Positions 16,412 to 24,843 of a DNA stretch of 64,000 nt are shown one piece after another; the stretch's first letter is position 1; each line of letters begins with the position of its first letter. Below the pieces are notes generated by a model. That model ran no database searches. It was not told the origin of the DNA and worked only from the letters and a program-made list of their open reading frames with translations. This DNA is from Streptomyces sp. WAC 01529 (GTDB taxonomy: Bacteria > Actinomycetota > Actinomycetes > Streptomycetales > Streptomycetaceae): positions 186,001-250,000 of the forward strand of contig NZ_CP029617.1 in assembly GCF_003945545.1 (NCBI RefSeq), given 5' to 3'. The position numbers were made by a program, and so were the translations under genes.

Positions 16412-17461
16412 TCAGACGGCGGACCGGTCCCCGGGCGTACGTCGGCGCAGTGACGGCGTGCTGAGCGAGGGCGGGGTCCACACGCCATCCGGGGGGTAGA
16501 TGTCGGTGCCGGGCGGCACGATCTCGTCGATCCGGTCGAGTACGGCGTCGTCGAGCACCACGGAGGCGCCCTTGAGCGTGTTCCGCAGCTGCTCCCTCGT
16601 GCGCGGGCCGATGATCACCGAGGTGACGGCCGGATGCGCGAGCGGGAAGGCGATCGCCAGCTCCGGGAGCGTGCAGCCCACTTCGTCGGCCACGGCGACG
16701 AGCTGCTCGACGACCTCCAGCTTCGCGGCGGTGCGTGGGGACGACGGATCGAAACGGGCGGGGTGCAGGGTGGGGCGCCCGCTGCTGAGGTCGAGGGGCC
16801 GGCCCTTGCGGTAGCGGCCGGTCAGGAACCCCGAGCCCAGCGGGCTCCAGGTCAGCACCCCCATCCCCAGGCGTTGCGCGACCGGCAGCACATGCTTCTC
16901 GACGCCTCGCGCCAGCAGGGAGTACGGCGGCTGCTCTGTACGGAACCGCTGGAGCCCTCGGCGGTCGGCGACGTGGTACGCCTCGACGATCTCGTCCGCG
17001 GGGAACGTGGAGCAGCCGAACGCTCTGATCTTGCCCTGGCGCACCAGGTCGGTCAGGGCGGAGAGCGTCTCCTCGATGTCGGTCGTGTGGTCCGGCCGGT
17101 GCACCTGGTACAGGTCGATCCAGTCCGTGCCGAGGCGTCGCAGGCTCTCCTCCACCTCGCGGATGATCCAACGCCGGGAGTTGCCGCCGTGGTTGGGGCC
17201 TTCGCCCATGGGGAAGTGGACCTTGGTCGCGAGTACGACGTCATCACGGCGGCCCTTCAGCGCCTTGCCCACGATCGTCTCCGACTCCCCGGCCGAGTAC
17301 ATGTCGGCGGTGTCGACGAAGTTGATGCCCTCGTCCAGCGCCGCGTGGACGATCCGTACGCAGTCGTCGTGGTCGGTATTGCCGACGGAACCGAACATCA
17401 TGGTGCCGAGGCAGTAGGGGCTGACCTGGATGCCGGTCCCGCCCAGAACGCGGTGGCGCAT
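16412..17461 (-). CDS. Aldo/keto reductase
   Basis: A 349-residue NADPH-dependent TIM-barrel oxidoreductase. The catalytic tetrad is intact: D50 and Y55 in NFVDTADMYSAG, K80 in VVLATKVHF and H121 in IDLYQVHRPD. The cofactor-binding part near SVIIGPRTREQL is typical of the AKR11/12-like bacterial group. It reduces aldehydes or ketones. I chose the ATG at 17461, preceded by AAGGAG; an open extension of 45 residues upstream is unlike the family. Its promoter region carries a MerR-type long-spacer element, so induction by a stress- or ligand-sensing MerR protein is probable, although no such regulator is adjacent. Confidence 0.92.
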   Translation of the reverse strand: MRHRVLGGTGIQVSPYCLGTMMFGSVGNTDHDDCVRIVHAALDEGINFVDTADMYSAGESETIVGKALKGRRDDVVLATKVHFPMGEGPNHGGNSRRWIIREVEESLRRLGTDWIDLYQVHRPDHTTDIEETLSALTDLVRQGKIRAFGCSTFPADEIVEAYHVADRRGLQRFRTEQPPYSLLARGVEKHVLPVAQRLGMGVLTWSPLGSGFLTGRYRKGRPLDLSSGRPTLHPARFDPSSPRTAAKLEVVEQLVAVADEVGCTLPELAIAFPLAHPAVTSVIIGPRTREQLRNTLKGASVVLDDAVLDRIDEIVPPGTDIYPPDGVWTPPSLSTPSLRRRTPGDRSAV

Positions 17462-17498
17462 ACAACTCTCCTTGAACGTCGCCCTCTTGGACGCGGTG

Positions 17499-17529
17499 AC
17501 CTTACGAGATGGAGTGCGCTCCAGGGCAA
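17499..17529 (-). promoter_or_regulatory. MerR-type promoter with 19-bp spacer and dyad, for the aldo/keto reductase
   Basis: Read on the minus strand, TTGCCC (17529-17524) and TAAGGT (17504-17499) are separated by exactly 19 bp. The spacer opens with the dyad TGGAGCGCACTCCA. Over-long spacers carrying a dyad are the hallmark of promoters activated by MerR-family proteins, which untwist the DNA. The -10 lies 38 bp before the ATG of the aldo/keto reductase. Confidence 0.65.
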
Positions 17530-17745
17530 GCGTGGGGTCGCCACCCGTCGGCCGGCGATGAGTTCCCCTCGTGCGGCGGGTCTCAAGAGCGGGCACAGGG
17601 GCCCGGGGAACGGCGTCCCTCTGCGAAGGGTGGGCGGGCGGTCCACGACGTGGCCGCCCATCTCGTCGGCACGGCCCGCACGACGCGTCCGGGTTTCGTG
17701 GTGGGCCTGGCCCGGGCGCGCTTCGGCCACCAGGTGCCTACCGCC

Positions 17746-18300
17746 CTACTCCGGAGAAGTCGGCACCCAGTAGCGGCACTTGTCACCGACCGTGTCGAGG
17801 AACGCGCCGCCGTTCGCCTCGATGACGCGCCGGGAGGCGGTGTTCGTCCCGTCGACGGTCAGGAGCGCCCGCGTGATGCCGAGCGAGGCGGCGATCGGCA
17901 GCGCCGCGGCGAGCATCGCGGTGGCGTGTCCCCGGCGCCGGGCGCTGGGGCGCACGTCGTAGCCGATGTGACCGCCGACCTCCGCCAGTGTCCGCGTCAG
18001 CCGGTGCCGGATCGCCAGTCTGCCGAGCATCTGGTCGCCCGCGGCCCACCACAGCGTGGTCATCGGCACGAAGCCCGCCCGTACCCCGGCTTCGTGCCGC
18101 TCGGCCAGCAGACGGGCCACGTAGGCGCCGAAGGCGTCGGCACCAGCATCCGCATCGGCGAGGGCAGCCGCGTCGACGTCGGTGACGAACCACGGCGTCG
18201 GATAGTCGCGGTCGGCCCGGAACTCGGCCACGGCCGCCAGGAAGGACGGCCGCAGCCGCGTGGTGGGATCGATCAGCTCGGGCCTGCTCAAGCCCTCCAT
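17746..18300 (-). CDS. GNAT-family N-acetyltransferase
   Basis: A 184-residue acetyltransferase. The acetyl-CoA-binding motif is visible as YDVRPSARRRGHATAMLAAAL (about residues 113-133, matching the V-x-P-x-x-R-x-x-G-x-A consensus), followed by LLTVDGTNTASRRVIEANGG, the usual motif B. The acceptor is unknown. The ATG lies inside the last codons of the decayed methyltransferase gene upstream, so the two were once translationally coupled. With the HTH protein further upstream they form a three-gene unit. The gene itself appears intact. Confidence 0.85.
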   Translation of the reverse strand: MEGLSRPELIDPTTRLRPSFLAAVAEFRADRDYPTPWFVTDVDAAALADADAGADAFGAYVARLLAERHEAGVRAGFVPMTTLWWAAGDQMLGRLAIRHRLTRTLAEVGGHIGYDVRPSARRRGHATAMLAAALPIAASLGITRALLTVDGTNTASRRVIEANGGAFLDTVGDKCRYWVPTSPE

Positions 18301-18800
18301 ACGATGACCTCCGTGCTCGGCACGCGTTCGGAGAATCGGCCCGTCGGGGAGGCCTCATCGAGAACACCCAGGCGACGACGGAGTGGCCAGTACGCTCCAG
18401 CGCCTGCCTGCCCGGGACGACGTGGCGGTCGGGGCCGGAGAATCCCGCCCTCGTGAAGATGGCCGCCTCACCGCTGGGCGTCCCCTGCGGCAGCACCCCT
18501 CGGCCGGCTCGTCGGGCCGGGTCGAGGTAGTCCGCGACCAGATCCGCGAGGGTCGCGTACGGCACGGCCGGGTGGGGCAGGCCGTCGGCGGACCGGGACT
18601 CCGTCTTCACGTCCGAGAGGTGCACCAGGGCCCCGCCGGGCTCCAGCATGTCCCTGGTGGCGGCGGCCACGAGGTCGCGCTACATCGGCCAGTACGTCCA
18701 CCAGTCCCGGGGCGTAGGGAAGCCTCCCGCGCTCGTAATAGGGGGCGGCGCCCGCGAAGAGCGTGTCGTCCCACTCCCAGCCGACGGGCATGTCCGCCAC
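18288..18800 (-). pseudogene. Decayed class I SAM-dependent methyltransferase
   Basis: Three fragments of one methyltransferase lie in different frames. The start (MADMPVGWEWDDTLFAG, then YYERGRLPYAPGLVDVLADV) is intact. At about 18672 it jumps to another frame that continues with TRDMLEPGGALVHLSDVKTE up to SVVAWVFSM. At about 18365 it shifts again to LDEASPTGRFSERVPSTEV and a stop at 18288. The first junction removes roughly 75 residues, including the GxGxG motif I, and the second about 20. No functional SAM enzyme can be made. It sits between an HTH gene and a GNAT gene on the same strand. The reading of the lost segments is from family memory. Confidence 0.75.
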
Positions 18801-18851
18801 CTGCCCTCACAGAGCGCTGCGCGTGTCCTTCGAAGGTGCGGGCGGCCGCGG

Positions 18852-19202
18852 TCAGGCCGAGGCGCGGTGGCGGCTCGTTGCCTCGGAGGGCGAGGCGCGG
18901 TTGGCCTCGTCCCGCGCAAGCAGGGAGAGCAGGGAGGCCACGACCAGCCCGGATTCGGCCGGGTGGCGCAGCACCTTGCCGGGGTCGATCCGGTACGTGT
19001 TGGTCCGTCCCTCCCGCGTGTGGGAGAGATATCCGTCCTGCTCCAGGTCGGCGATGATCTTCTGGACAGCACGCTCGGTGAGCCGGCAGTGCGCGGCGAT
19101 GTCGCGGATGCGCGCGTTGTGATTGTCCGCGATCGCCGCCAGCACCCGTGCGTGATTGGTGAGAAACGTCCATCCGGTGTGTGGCTCGGGCACTCCATCC
19201 AT
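18852..19202 (-). CDS. Small winged-helix (MarR/ArsR-like) regulator
   Basis: A 116-residue DNA-binding protein. The first 75 residues form a winged helix: NHARVLAAIADNHNARIRDIAAHCRLTERAVQKIIADLEQDGYLSHTREGRTNTYRI, with the wing at REGRTNTY. The rest is a short helical tail ending in a Ser/Arg-rich segment. Such single-domain proteins regulate neighbouring genes, here the decayed methyltransferase and the GNAT gene that follow it on the same strand, and perhaps the divergent STAS-ANTAR gene. A perfect 11-bp palindrome lies in the promoter region 41 bp upstream of the start. Confidence 0.8.
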   Translation of the reverse strand: MDGVPEPHTGWTFLTNHARVLAAIADNHNARIRDIAAHCRLTERAVQKIIADLEQDGYLSHTREGRTNTYRIDPGKVLRHPAESGLVVASLLSLLARDEANRASPSEATSRHRASA

Positions 19203-19242
19203 GGGCCAACTCTAGCGACCAAGCATGCATGATTTCAAAAAC

Positions 19243-19253
19243 ACGTACTACGT
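19243..19253. promoter_or_regulatory. Palindrome in divergent promoter region
   Basis: ACGTA-C-TACGT is a perfect odd palindrome in an unusually AT-rich 60-bp stretch (about 19230-19275) between the winged-helix gene and the STAS-ANTAR gene. It is a candidate operator for the winged-helix protein, which sits 41 bp away. Short length keeps confidence low. Confidence 0.4.
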
Positions 19254-19332
19254 TTCATGTATTAGTTGACGTATGTGGGCCGCAGCGGGCAGCCTGAGAG
19301 CGGCGACAGGCGGAAAACGAGAGGGAGCAGTC

Positions 19333-20163
19333 ATGCCGGAGCCCGGACACTCTGAGCAGTCCCTCACGAGAGAGGGCGACGAATACGGTCCGGGTGACCG
19401 GACGGACTCCGGTCCGGGGGGTGGCACACCGCTGCCCTTGCCGCCGTTGCCCACGACGGTGGACGTGGTTCCGGGCAGTTACCGGATGAGCGTGCTGGTG
19501 CGGGGGCAGCTCGACCTCCACGCCGGGCGACGGCTCCGGTCCGGGCTGCGGCATACCGTCAGCCGGCCGACCCGCGCCATCGACCTGGATCTGAGCGGGG
19601 TGAGGTTCTGCGACTGCTCCGGTCTCAATCTCCTGCTCAGTCTGCGCCAGTGGGCCCTGGAGCAGGGGAAAGCCATCGTCATCAGCGCCAGCAGCCCCGC
19701 GGTCGAGCGGATCCTCGACCTGACCGGGACCCGCGACTTGTTCAGCGCCGAGGGCCTGGAGGAGGAGAGGGTGGCGGATCCGGTCGCCCGTGAAACGGAT
19801 CCGGTCACCCGAGACGCGGGGCCGGTCGGATGTGAGACGGGACCGCGCGACGGTGACGCCGTGCCGCGCGGGGAGTCCGAGCAGGAGCTGCGGGCCGAGG
19901 TCGCCCAGTTGCGGCGGGCCATGGAGACGCGGCCCACCATCGACCTGGCCCGCGGCATCCTGATGTCGTCGTTCCAGCTGAGCCCCGAGGCCGCCTGGGA
20001 AGTGCTGGTCACGACCTCGCAGAACACCAACACCAAGCTGTACCGCCTGGCCGAGGACCTGGTGGCCGCCGTCCAGGGCGGCGCGCTGCCCGAGGCCGTG
20101 CGGGAGCAGATGGCGGCAGCGGTCGCCAAGACGACGAACACGGCACAGCAGAACGCTCAGTGA
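19333..20163 (+). CDS. STAS-ANTAR two-domain signalling protein
   Basis: A 276-residue protein combining two signalling modules. Residues about 42-143 form a STAS domain of the anti-anti-sigma type, with S96 in RFCDCSGLNLLL at the position phosphorylated in SpoIIAA-like proteins. A low-complexity linker (about 144-180, with repeated DPV) leads to a C-terminal ANTAR RNA-binding domain (about 185-250; LRRAMETRPTIDLARGILM and AAWEVLVTTSQNTNTKL). ANTAR domains bind paired hairpins in mRNA to prevent termination. The fusion suggests that partner switching by an anti-sigma kinase could control RNA binding. The ATG is preceded by GAGAGGGAG. An in-frame ATG at 19273 would add 20 residues and is less likely. 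Confidence 0.88.
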   Translation: MPEPGHSEQSLTREGDEYGPGDRTDSGPGGGTPLPLPPLPTTVDVVPGSYRMSVLVRGQLDLHAGRRLRSGLRHTVSRPTRAIDLDLSGVRFCDCSGLNLLLSLRQWALEQGKAIVISASSPAVERILDLTGTRDLFSAEGLEEERVADPVARETDPVTRDAGPVGCETGPRDGDAVPRGESEQELRAEVAQLRRAMETRPTIDLARGILMSSFQLSPEAAWEVLVTTSQNTNTKLYRLAEDLVAAVQGGALPEAVREQMAAAVAKTTNTAQQNAQ

Positions 20164-20261
20164 GCGAGTCGGCGCCCTCGGCCCGATCAGGGCGCCGGTC
20201 CGCTCAAGCCTGGGTCCGCTTCTCGAGGCGGCTGCCTTGAGGTGCGGTGACGGACATGATG

Positions 20262-20956
20262 TCACTGGGAGCCGGGGTCGAACACGGGCTGCGCGGCGCT
20301 CACTCGGCCGCCTTGGGCGTTGGACAAGGCGCGGCTCAGGGCCGTGCCCAGTTCGGCGAGTTGCCGCTGGGAGACATCGGGCGCACCGCGTACTCGATGT
20401 TCTCGTCGCGGTTCGGGCAGTGCTCTCCGGCGGATATGTAGGCGGGCGGCAGGCCGGACAGGTCGGCGGCCCGAGCCGGGGCGGCGTACGGCGTGGCGGG
20501 CGTGGAGCCCAGGTAATGCCGCCACATCGCGGAGATCTTGTCGCGGTCCATCCAGGGCGTGTCGGTGGAGTGCCGCTGTGACCACGTCTCCTGCCGGTCG
20601 TCGAGCCCGGGCTGGTTGAGCAGCTGGAAGCGGATCCGCGGCCCCTGCTCGTCACGCGCCCGCAGCGCCACGGCGGCCGCGAGCCCGCCGCCCGCGCTGT
20701 GCCCGCCCACCGCGATCCGGTCCGCGTCGATGCCGAGTTCGGCCGCGTGCTCGGCCGCCCAGACCAGCACGGCGTACGCGTCGTCCGGCGCGGCCGGGAA
20801 CGGGTTCTCGGGAGCCAGGCGGTAGCCCACCGAGATCACCACTGCCCCGGAGGCGGTGGCGAGCCGCGCGGCCAACGGGTGCTCGGTGTCGACGTCACCC
20901 ATGACCCAGCCACCGCCGTGCAACCAGATGAGGGCGCCCCGAGAGCCCGAGGTCAT
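20262..20956 (-). pseudogene. Decayed HSL/GDXG-family esterase
   Basis: A hormone-sensitive-lipase-type esterase with lesions at both ends. The HGGGW oxyanion motif and the GHSAGGG nucleophile motif are intact in one frame. However, the chain begins only about nine residues before LIWLHGGGW, whereas the family normally has a cap of 60 or more residues there. After CPNRDENIEYAVR the frame breaks at about 20383 and resumes out of frame with VSQRQLAELGTAL, skipping the segment that should carry the catalytic His (the FHGS region). The product would lack its triad. The 5' end also abuts the divergent PucR gene, as if truncated by a rearrangement. Confidence 0.75.
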
Positions 20957-21015
20957 CCGCCGACCGTCGGGCAACCCGCGCCGATCGCGCACCGACTGGC
21001 GCCTATGCTCCCGAC

Positions 21016-22050
21016 ATGGAGGCACTGGCCGTACGGCTCACGCAACTGGACTCGCACGCGGAGGGCGCGCTGCGCGTCATCATGTTCTACGACACGCTGA
21101 TGCGCCGCCGCGTCGATCTCCCCGCGCTCGCGCGCGCCTCCGCGGGGCTCGCCGAGTGCGTGGCCGGGATCCGGCTGCACGGCACGGGGCGGGCCATCCG
21201 GATCTCGCCCGACGGAACGGAAGCGCGCACTCCGCCCGGGCCCGCGTCGACCACGGACACGATCCTGCTCGACGACGAGGAGATCGGCACGGTGTGGCTG
21301 GAGCGCCCCGGCGCCCACAACGAACTGGACGCGGTACTCCTGGAGCGGCTCGCCATCGCCGCCGCGGCGGTGGTCGAGCGGTACGGTCCCGCCCGCACCA
21401 CCATGGCCGACCCCGCCCTCGTCGAACTGGTGGTCAGCTCCGACAGCGACGAGGCGGCCAGAACCAGGGCGCTGCGGCTCCTGGGCTTCGCCGCCGGCCT
21501 TCCGGTGCGGGTCGTCGCCGTACGGACCCGGCTTCCGCTCGACCATGTCGCCGCTCTGCTCTGCCCGGCGCGCCCGGTGAAGGCGGCGGCCGTCGCCGAC
21601 GTGGGCGTCATCCTCGCCACCACCCTGGATCCGGACCGGTTCCCGGCGGGCGTGCGCGCGGGCATCGGCGCGGCCGAGAGCCCCGACCGGTCCTGGCTCC
21701 AGGCCCGCGCCGCCCTCCGCTTCACCACGCCGCGGCTGCCGGTCGTCCGGCACGAGGAGTTGGGGGCGCTGGCCCTGCTCGCCGATGTGCCCGAGGCGGC
21801 GGCGCGGGACAACGCCGATGTGGCCGCGGTCGACCGGATCGCCGGCAGTCCGGAGGATCTGGAGACGCTGGACACGTACTGCGCCGTGGGCTCGCTGCGC
21901 CGGGCCGCCGAGCTGCTCCACCTGCACCACAGCAGCGTCGCCCGCCGCCTCGACCAGATCGGAAAGGTCCTCGGCATCGAACTCACCGAGCCCACCGGCC
22001 TGTTCCGTGCCCGCCTCGCCCTCACCACGTGGCGGCTGCTCAACGGCTGA
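21016..22050 (+). CDS. PucR-type HTH transcriptional regulator
   Basis: A 344-residue regulator with a central GGDEF-like/CdaR region and a C-terminal PucR-type HTH (LETLDTYCAVGSLRRAAELLHLHHSSVARRLDQI, about residues 286-320, then ELTEPTGLFRARLALTTWRLL). The N-terminal half is a divergent sensor region with no recognised motif. PucR relatives respond to nutrients or small metabolites. It was probably once divergent from the esterase that is now a pseudogene, and may be a regulator that has lost its target. No DNA lies between the two genes that could serve as a long shared promoter. Confidence 0.82.
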   Translation: MEALAVRLTQLDSHAEGALRVIMFYDTLMRRRVDLPALARASAGLAECVAGIRLHGTGRAIRISPDGTEARTPPGPASTTDTILLDDEEIGTVWLERPGAHNELDAVLLERLAIAAAAVVERYGPARTTMADPALVELVVSSDSDEAARTRALRLLGFAAGLPVRVVAVRTRLPLDHVAALLCPARPVKAAAVADVGVILATTLDPDRFPAGVRAGIGAAESPDRSWLQARAALRFTTPRLPVVRHEELGALALLADVPEAAARDNADVAAVDRIAGSPEDLETLDTYCAVGSLRRAAELLHLHHSSVARRLDQIGKVLGIELTEPTGLFRARLALTTWRLLNG

Positions 22051-22085
22051 GGGCGCGGCGGTCGGCGGGTCTCCTCGCGCGGCGG

Positions 22086-23207
22086 CTAGCGGGACTTCCT
22101 CTTGTCGAACCAGATGGTCGCCGCCGTGGGAACGAGTCCGGCCCAGAAGAGGAGTTGGGGCACGGCCCGGTCCGTCCAGGGGATCTCGGCGATCAGCAGG
22201 GCGCACGCCATGGCCCAGGCCGCCTGGGCCAGGACGATGCGGGCCCAGCGGCCGCGGCGGACCAGCGAGCGGACGTTGAGCTGGACGCCAGCGCGCAGTC
22301 GGCTGTAGCGGCGCCAGGCTCCGAAGGCCCAGATCACGGCCATGATGAACAGGAACCACAGGCGCTGGCCGACGGGGACGGGCAGCTCCGGGGCGGGCCG
22401 GTCGGCGGAGGGGAAGAGGTCGACCATGGCGCCCGCGAGGCCCACGCAGAGCAGGGCCAGCCATCGCGTGCCGCGCAGGAGGCGGTAGGTGGCGTGGTCG
22501 AGTTGCTCGCGCATGTCGGCGGAGTTGGGCTCTGCCGCGAGCGCGTCCGCGTACAGGTCGGCGGCCTCGGTGGCTCCGACGCCCGGCGCCCGGGCCGCCT
22601 TCCTCGTCTGGCGGGCGAGGGCCTCCGCGTGGTGCGGGTCGATGCGGAGGATGGCCTCGTCGAGCATGTCCGAGACCGTGCCGTTCCCGGCCATGCTGGC
22701 GATGCGGTGGGCGATCTCGTGGGCGTAGATGTCCTCCGGGCCCAGCCGGAGCGCCTCCATCGCCAGATCGGCGGCTTCACGGGTGACACGGTCGATGGCC
22801 TCGGTGGTGAGGTGACGGGCGCCGCTCTCCTGGCCGTAACGGACCAGCGACTCGCGCCATACGGCGTCGGCGAGCATGGCGTGGGCGAACGAGTCATGGG
22901 GGGCGACCCGGATCAGCTCGCGCAGCACGGGCTGGACCTTGAGCCAGCCGTTGTCGCGGACCATTGCCTGGGCGCGCAGGCGCAGCGCGCCGTAGTCCTC
23001 GGGCGCCAGTTTGAGGGCTTCGTCGGCCGCCGCCGTGGCGTCCTTGGGCCGCTCCTGGCCGAGGTGGCAGTAGCCGATCTTGACCCAGGCGCGCAGGTCG
23101 CCGGGGTCCTCGGCGAGGCGGCCTGCCAGGAGTGCCAGGGCCTGGTCGTAGCGGTCGAGTTCGATCAGGGCCTGGGCCTTCTCGACCGTCGGGTGCAGCG
23201 TGCTCAC
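22086..23207 (-). CDS. TPR-repeat protein with C-terminal membrane helices
   Basis: A 373-residue protein. Residues about 1-230 are tetratricopeptide-like helices (repeated units around ALIELDRYDQALALLAGRL, GQERPKDATAAADEALKLAP and MLDEAILRIDPHHAEALA). Residues 250-373 contain about four membrane segments, so the TPR part faces the cytosol from a membrane anchor. It starts at a GTG overlapping the stop of the AAA+ gene (GTGA), so the two are translationally coupled and likely work as a complex. The TPR surface could recruit clients or partners for the ATPase. I do not recognise a named family. Confidence 0.8.
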   Translation of the reverse strand: MSTLHPTVEKAQALIELDRYDQALALLAGRLAEDPGDLRAWVKIGYCHLGQERPKDATAAADEALKLAPEDYGALRLRAQAMVRDNGWLKVQPVLRELIRVAPHDSFAHAMLADAVWRESLVRYGQESGARHLTTEAIDRVTREAADLAMEALRLGPEDIYAHEIAHRIASMAGNGTVSDMLDEAILRIDPHHAEALARQTRKAARAPGVGATEAADLYADALAAEPNSADMREQLDHATYRLLRGTRWLALLCVGLAGAMVDLFPSADRPAPELPVPVGQRLWFLFIMAVIWAFGAWRRYSRLRAGVQLNVRSLVRRGRWARIVLAQAAWAMACALLIAEIPWTDRAVPQLLFWAGLVPTAATIWFDKRKSR

Positions 23208-24724
23208 AGCTTCCGCTTCTTCTTCAGATAGGTGATCAGGTCGTCGTACGCGCCGCCGTCGTTGGCGTACATGGCGACGTTGCGCGCGGAGGCGAACCAC
23301 GGCTCGGTGGACGGGACGGTCTGCTTCGCGGCGTTCAGCAGGTCGCGCATGCCGATCATGCGGATGGTGCCGGTGCGCGCCGAGTCGAGCAGGGCGCTCT
23401 CGGCCGCCGCCTCGCACAGGTGGGCCAGGTCCGCGCCGGAGAGGCCGTCCGTGGCCTTGACGAGCTTGCCCAAGTCGATGTTCTCGACGGGGCGTTCCTG
23501 GAGGTGGTAGCGGAGGATGCTCTCGCGCGCCGGGGCGTCGGGCGGCAGGACGAGCAGGGTGCGGTCCAGGCGTCCTGGCCGGCGCAGGGCGATGTCCACG
23601 TCCCAGGGGGCGTTGGTGGCGGCGAGCACGAACACGCCCTCGTTGGCGGCGGAGTCGATGCCGTCCAGCTCGGTCAGGAGCTGGTTGACGGTGTTGCGCA
23701 TGCCGCTGTGCTGGGTGCGGCTGCGCTTGGCGCCGAGCGCGTCGAGTTCGTCGAGGAAGACGACGCAGGGCGCCTGGCGGCGGGCGGTCTGGAAGATCTC
23801 GTGCATGTTGCGCTCGGAGTTGCCGATCCACATGTCGAGGACGTCGTTGACCGACACCGACAGGAAACCGGCCCCGAGTTCACCTGCGATCGCGCGGGCG
23901 ATGAACGTCTTGCCGCAGCCGGGCGGCCCGTACAGGAGGAGCCCGCCGCGCAGGCTCTTGCCGTACAGCTTGCGCAGTTCGGGGTTGCGCATCGGGGCGA
24001 GGAACGCGGCCTCCAGGCGCTCCTTGACCTCTTGCATGCCGCCGACGTCCGCGAGGCGGATCGTGCCGGGGGTGTCGACGTCCCAGGCGGAGGCGTCCCC
24101 GGGGTCGCCGCTGCCGTCGACGGCCAGGGGCGCCTCGACGAAGCGGGGCGGGATCACGTCCCCGACCTGATCAGCGGCAGCACGCCAGTCGAAGCCGGGG
24201 CGGGGGTCGGGGGTGGTGGGGGTGGTCGTTGCGGGGTCGGGGTCAGTGGGGGCGGTGGTCGCGAGGTCGGGGCTCGTGGGGGCGGTCGCCGTGGAGCCGG
24301 TCGCTACGGAGTCGGTCACCGCGGGGCCCGTCGCCGGGGAGCCGTGCACCATAAGTTCAGGCGCCGCGGGACCGGTCACCGCCAGGTCGCTCACCCCGGC
24401 GCCCGCCGCCGCAGAGCCCGGCACCGCAGAGCCCGGCGCCGCAGCACCCGTCACGGCAGAGCCCGCCGCCGGACCGGGCGGGAGCGGCTGCTGCGGCGGG
24501 GCCTCGGGGGCGAGGGCGGGCGCGCCCATCGCGCGGGCCATCAGCGCGCGGGCCTGGCCGTCACCCGGCGCGTGCTGCAAGGCGACGGCCACCTCCGCGA
24601 CCGCGGCGTCCGGCTGCCCGGCGTCCAGCATCAGTTCGGCCAGGTGCAGCCGCAGCGGTACATCGGCGGGTGCCGCTTCAACGGCCGTGCGCAAGCTACG
24701 TATCAGGGGGGAGTCCTCGGACAT
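23204..24724 (-). CDS. AAA+ ATPase with N-terminal helical module and Ala/Thr/Pro linker
   Basis: A 506-residue protein. Residues 1-70 are a short TPR-like helical hairpin. Residues about 85-175 are a low-complexity Ala/Gly/Thr/Pro linker made of degenerate short repeats. The rest is one AAA+ domain of the FtsH/Cdc48/spastin type, with Walker A at 266-273 (GPPGCGKT), Walker B at about 321-326 (VVFLDE) and the Arg-finger region ALRRPGRLDR at 379-388. A single AAA domain with a nearby membrane TPR partner suggests a remodelling or translocation machine rather than a protease, as no HExxH is present. The start is an ATG at 24724. Confidence 0.88.
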   Translation of the reverse strand: MSEDSPLIRSLRTAVEAAPADVPLRLHLAELMLDAGQPDAAVAEVAVALQHAPGDGQARALMARAMGAPALAPEAPPQQPLPPGPAAGSAVTGAAAPGSAVPGSAAAGAGVSDLAVTGPAAPELMVHGSPATGPAVTDSVATGSTATAPTSPDLATTAPTDPDPATTTPTTPDPRPGFDWRAAADQVGDVIPPRFVEAPLAVDGSGDPGDASAWDVDTPGTIRLADVGGMQEVKERLEAAFLAPMRNPELRKLYGKSLRGGLLLYGPPGCGKTFIARAIAGELGAGFLSVSVNDVLDMWIGNSERNMHEIFQTARRQAPCVVFLDELDALGAKRSRTQHSGMRNTVNQLLTELDGIDSAANEGVFVLAATNAPWDVDIALRRPGRLDRTLLVLPPDAPARESILRYHLQERPVENIDLGKLVKATDGLSGADLAHLCEAAAESALLDSARTGTIRMIGMRDLLNAAKQTVPSTEPWFASARNVAMYANDGGAYDDLITYLKKKRKL

Positions 24725-24843
24725 GCGGCTACCTTATGTACACGTTGACCCCGGCCCGCCGCCGGGATCGGATCGGTCAGCCCGCCGTCAGCGGTGCGCG
24801 TCAGACTTCGGTCACCGAACGGACCCAGAGGGGCGGGAGATCC

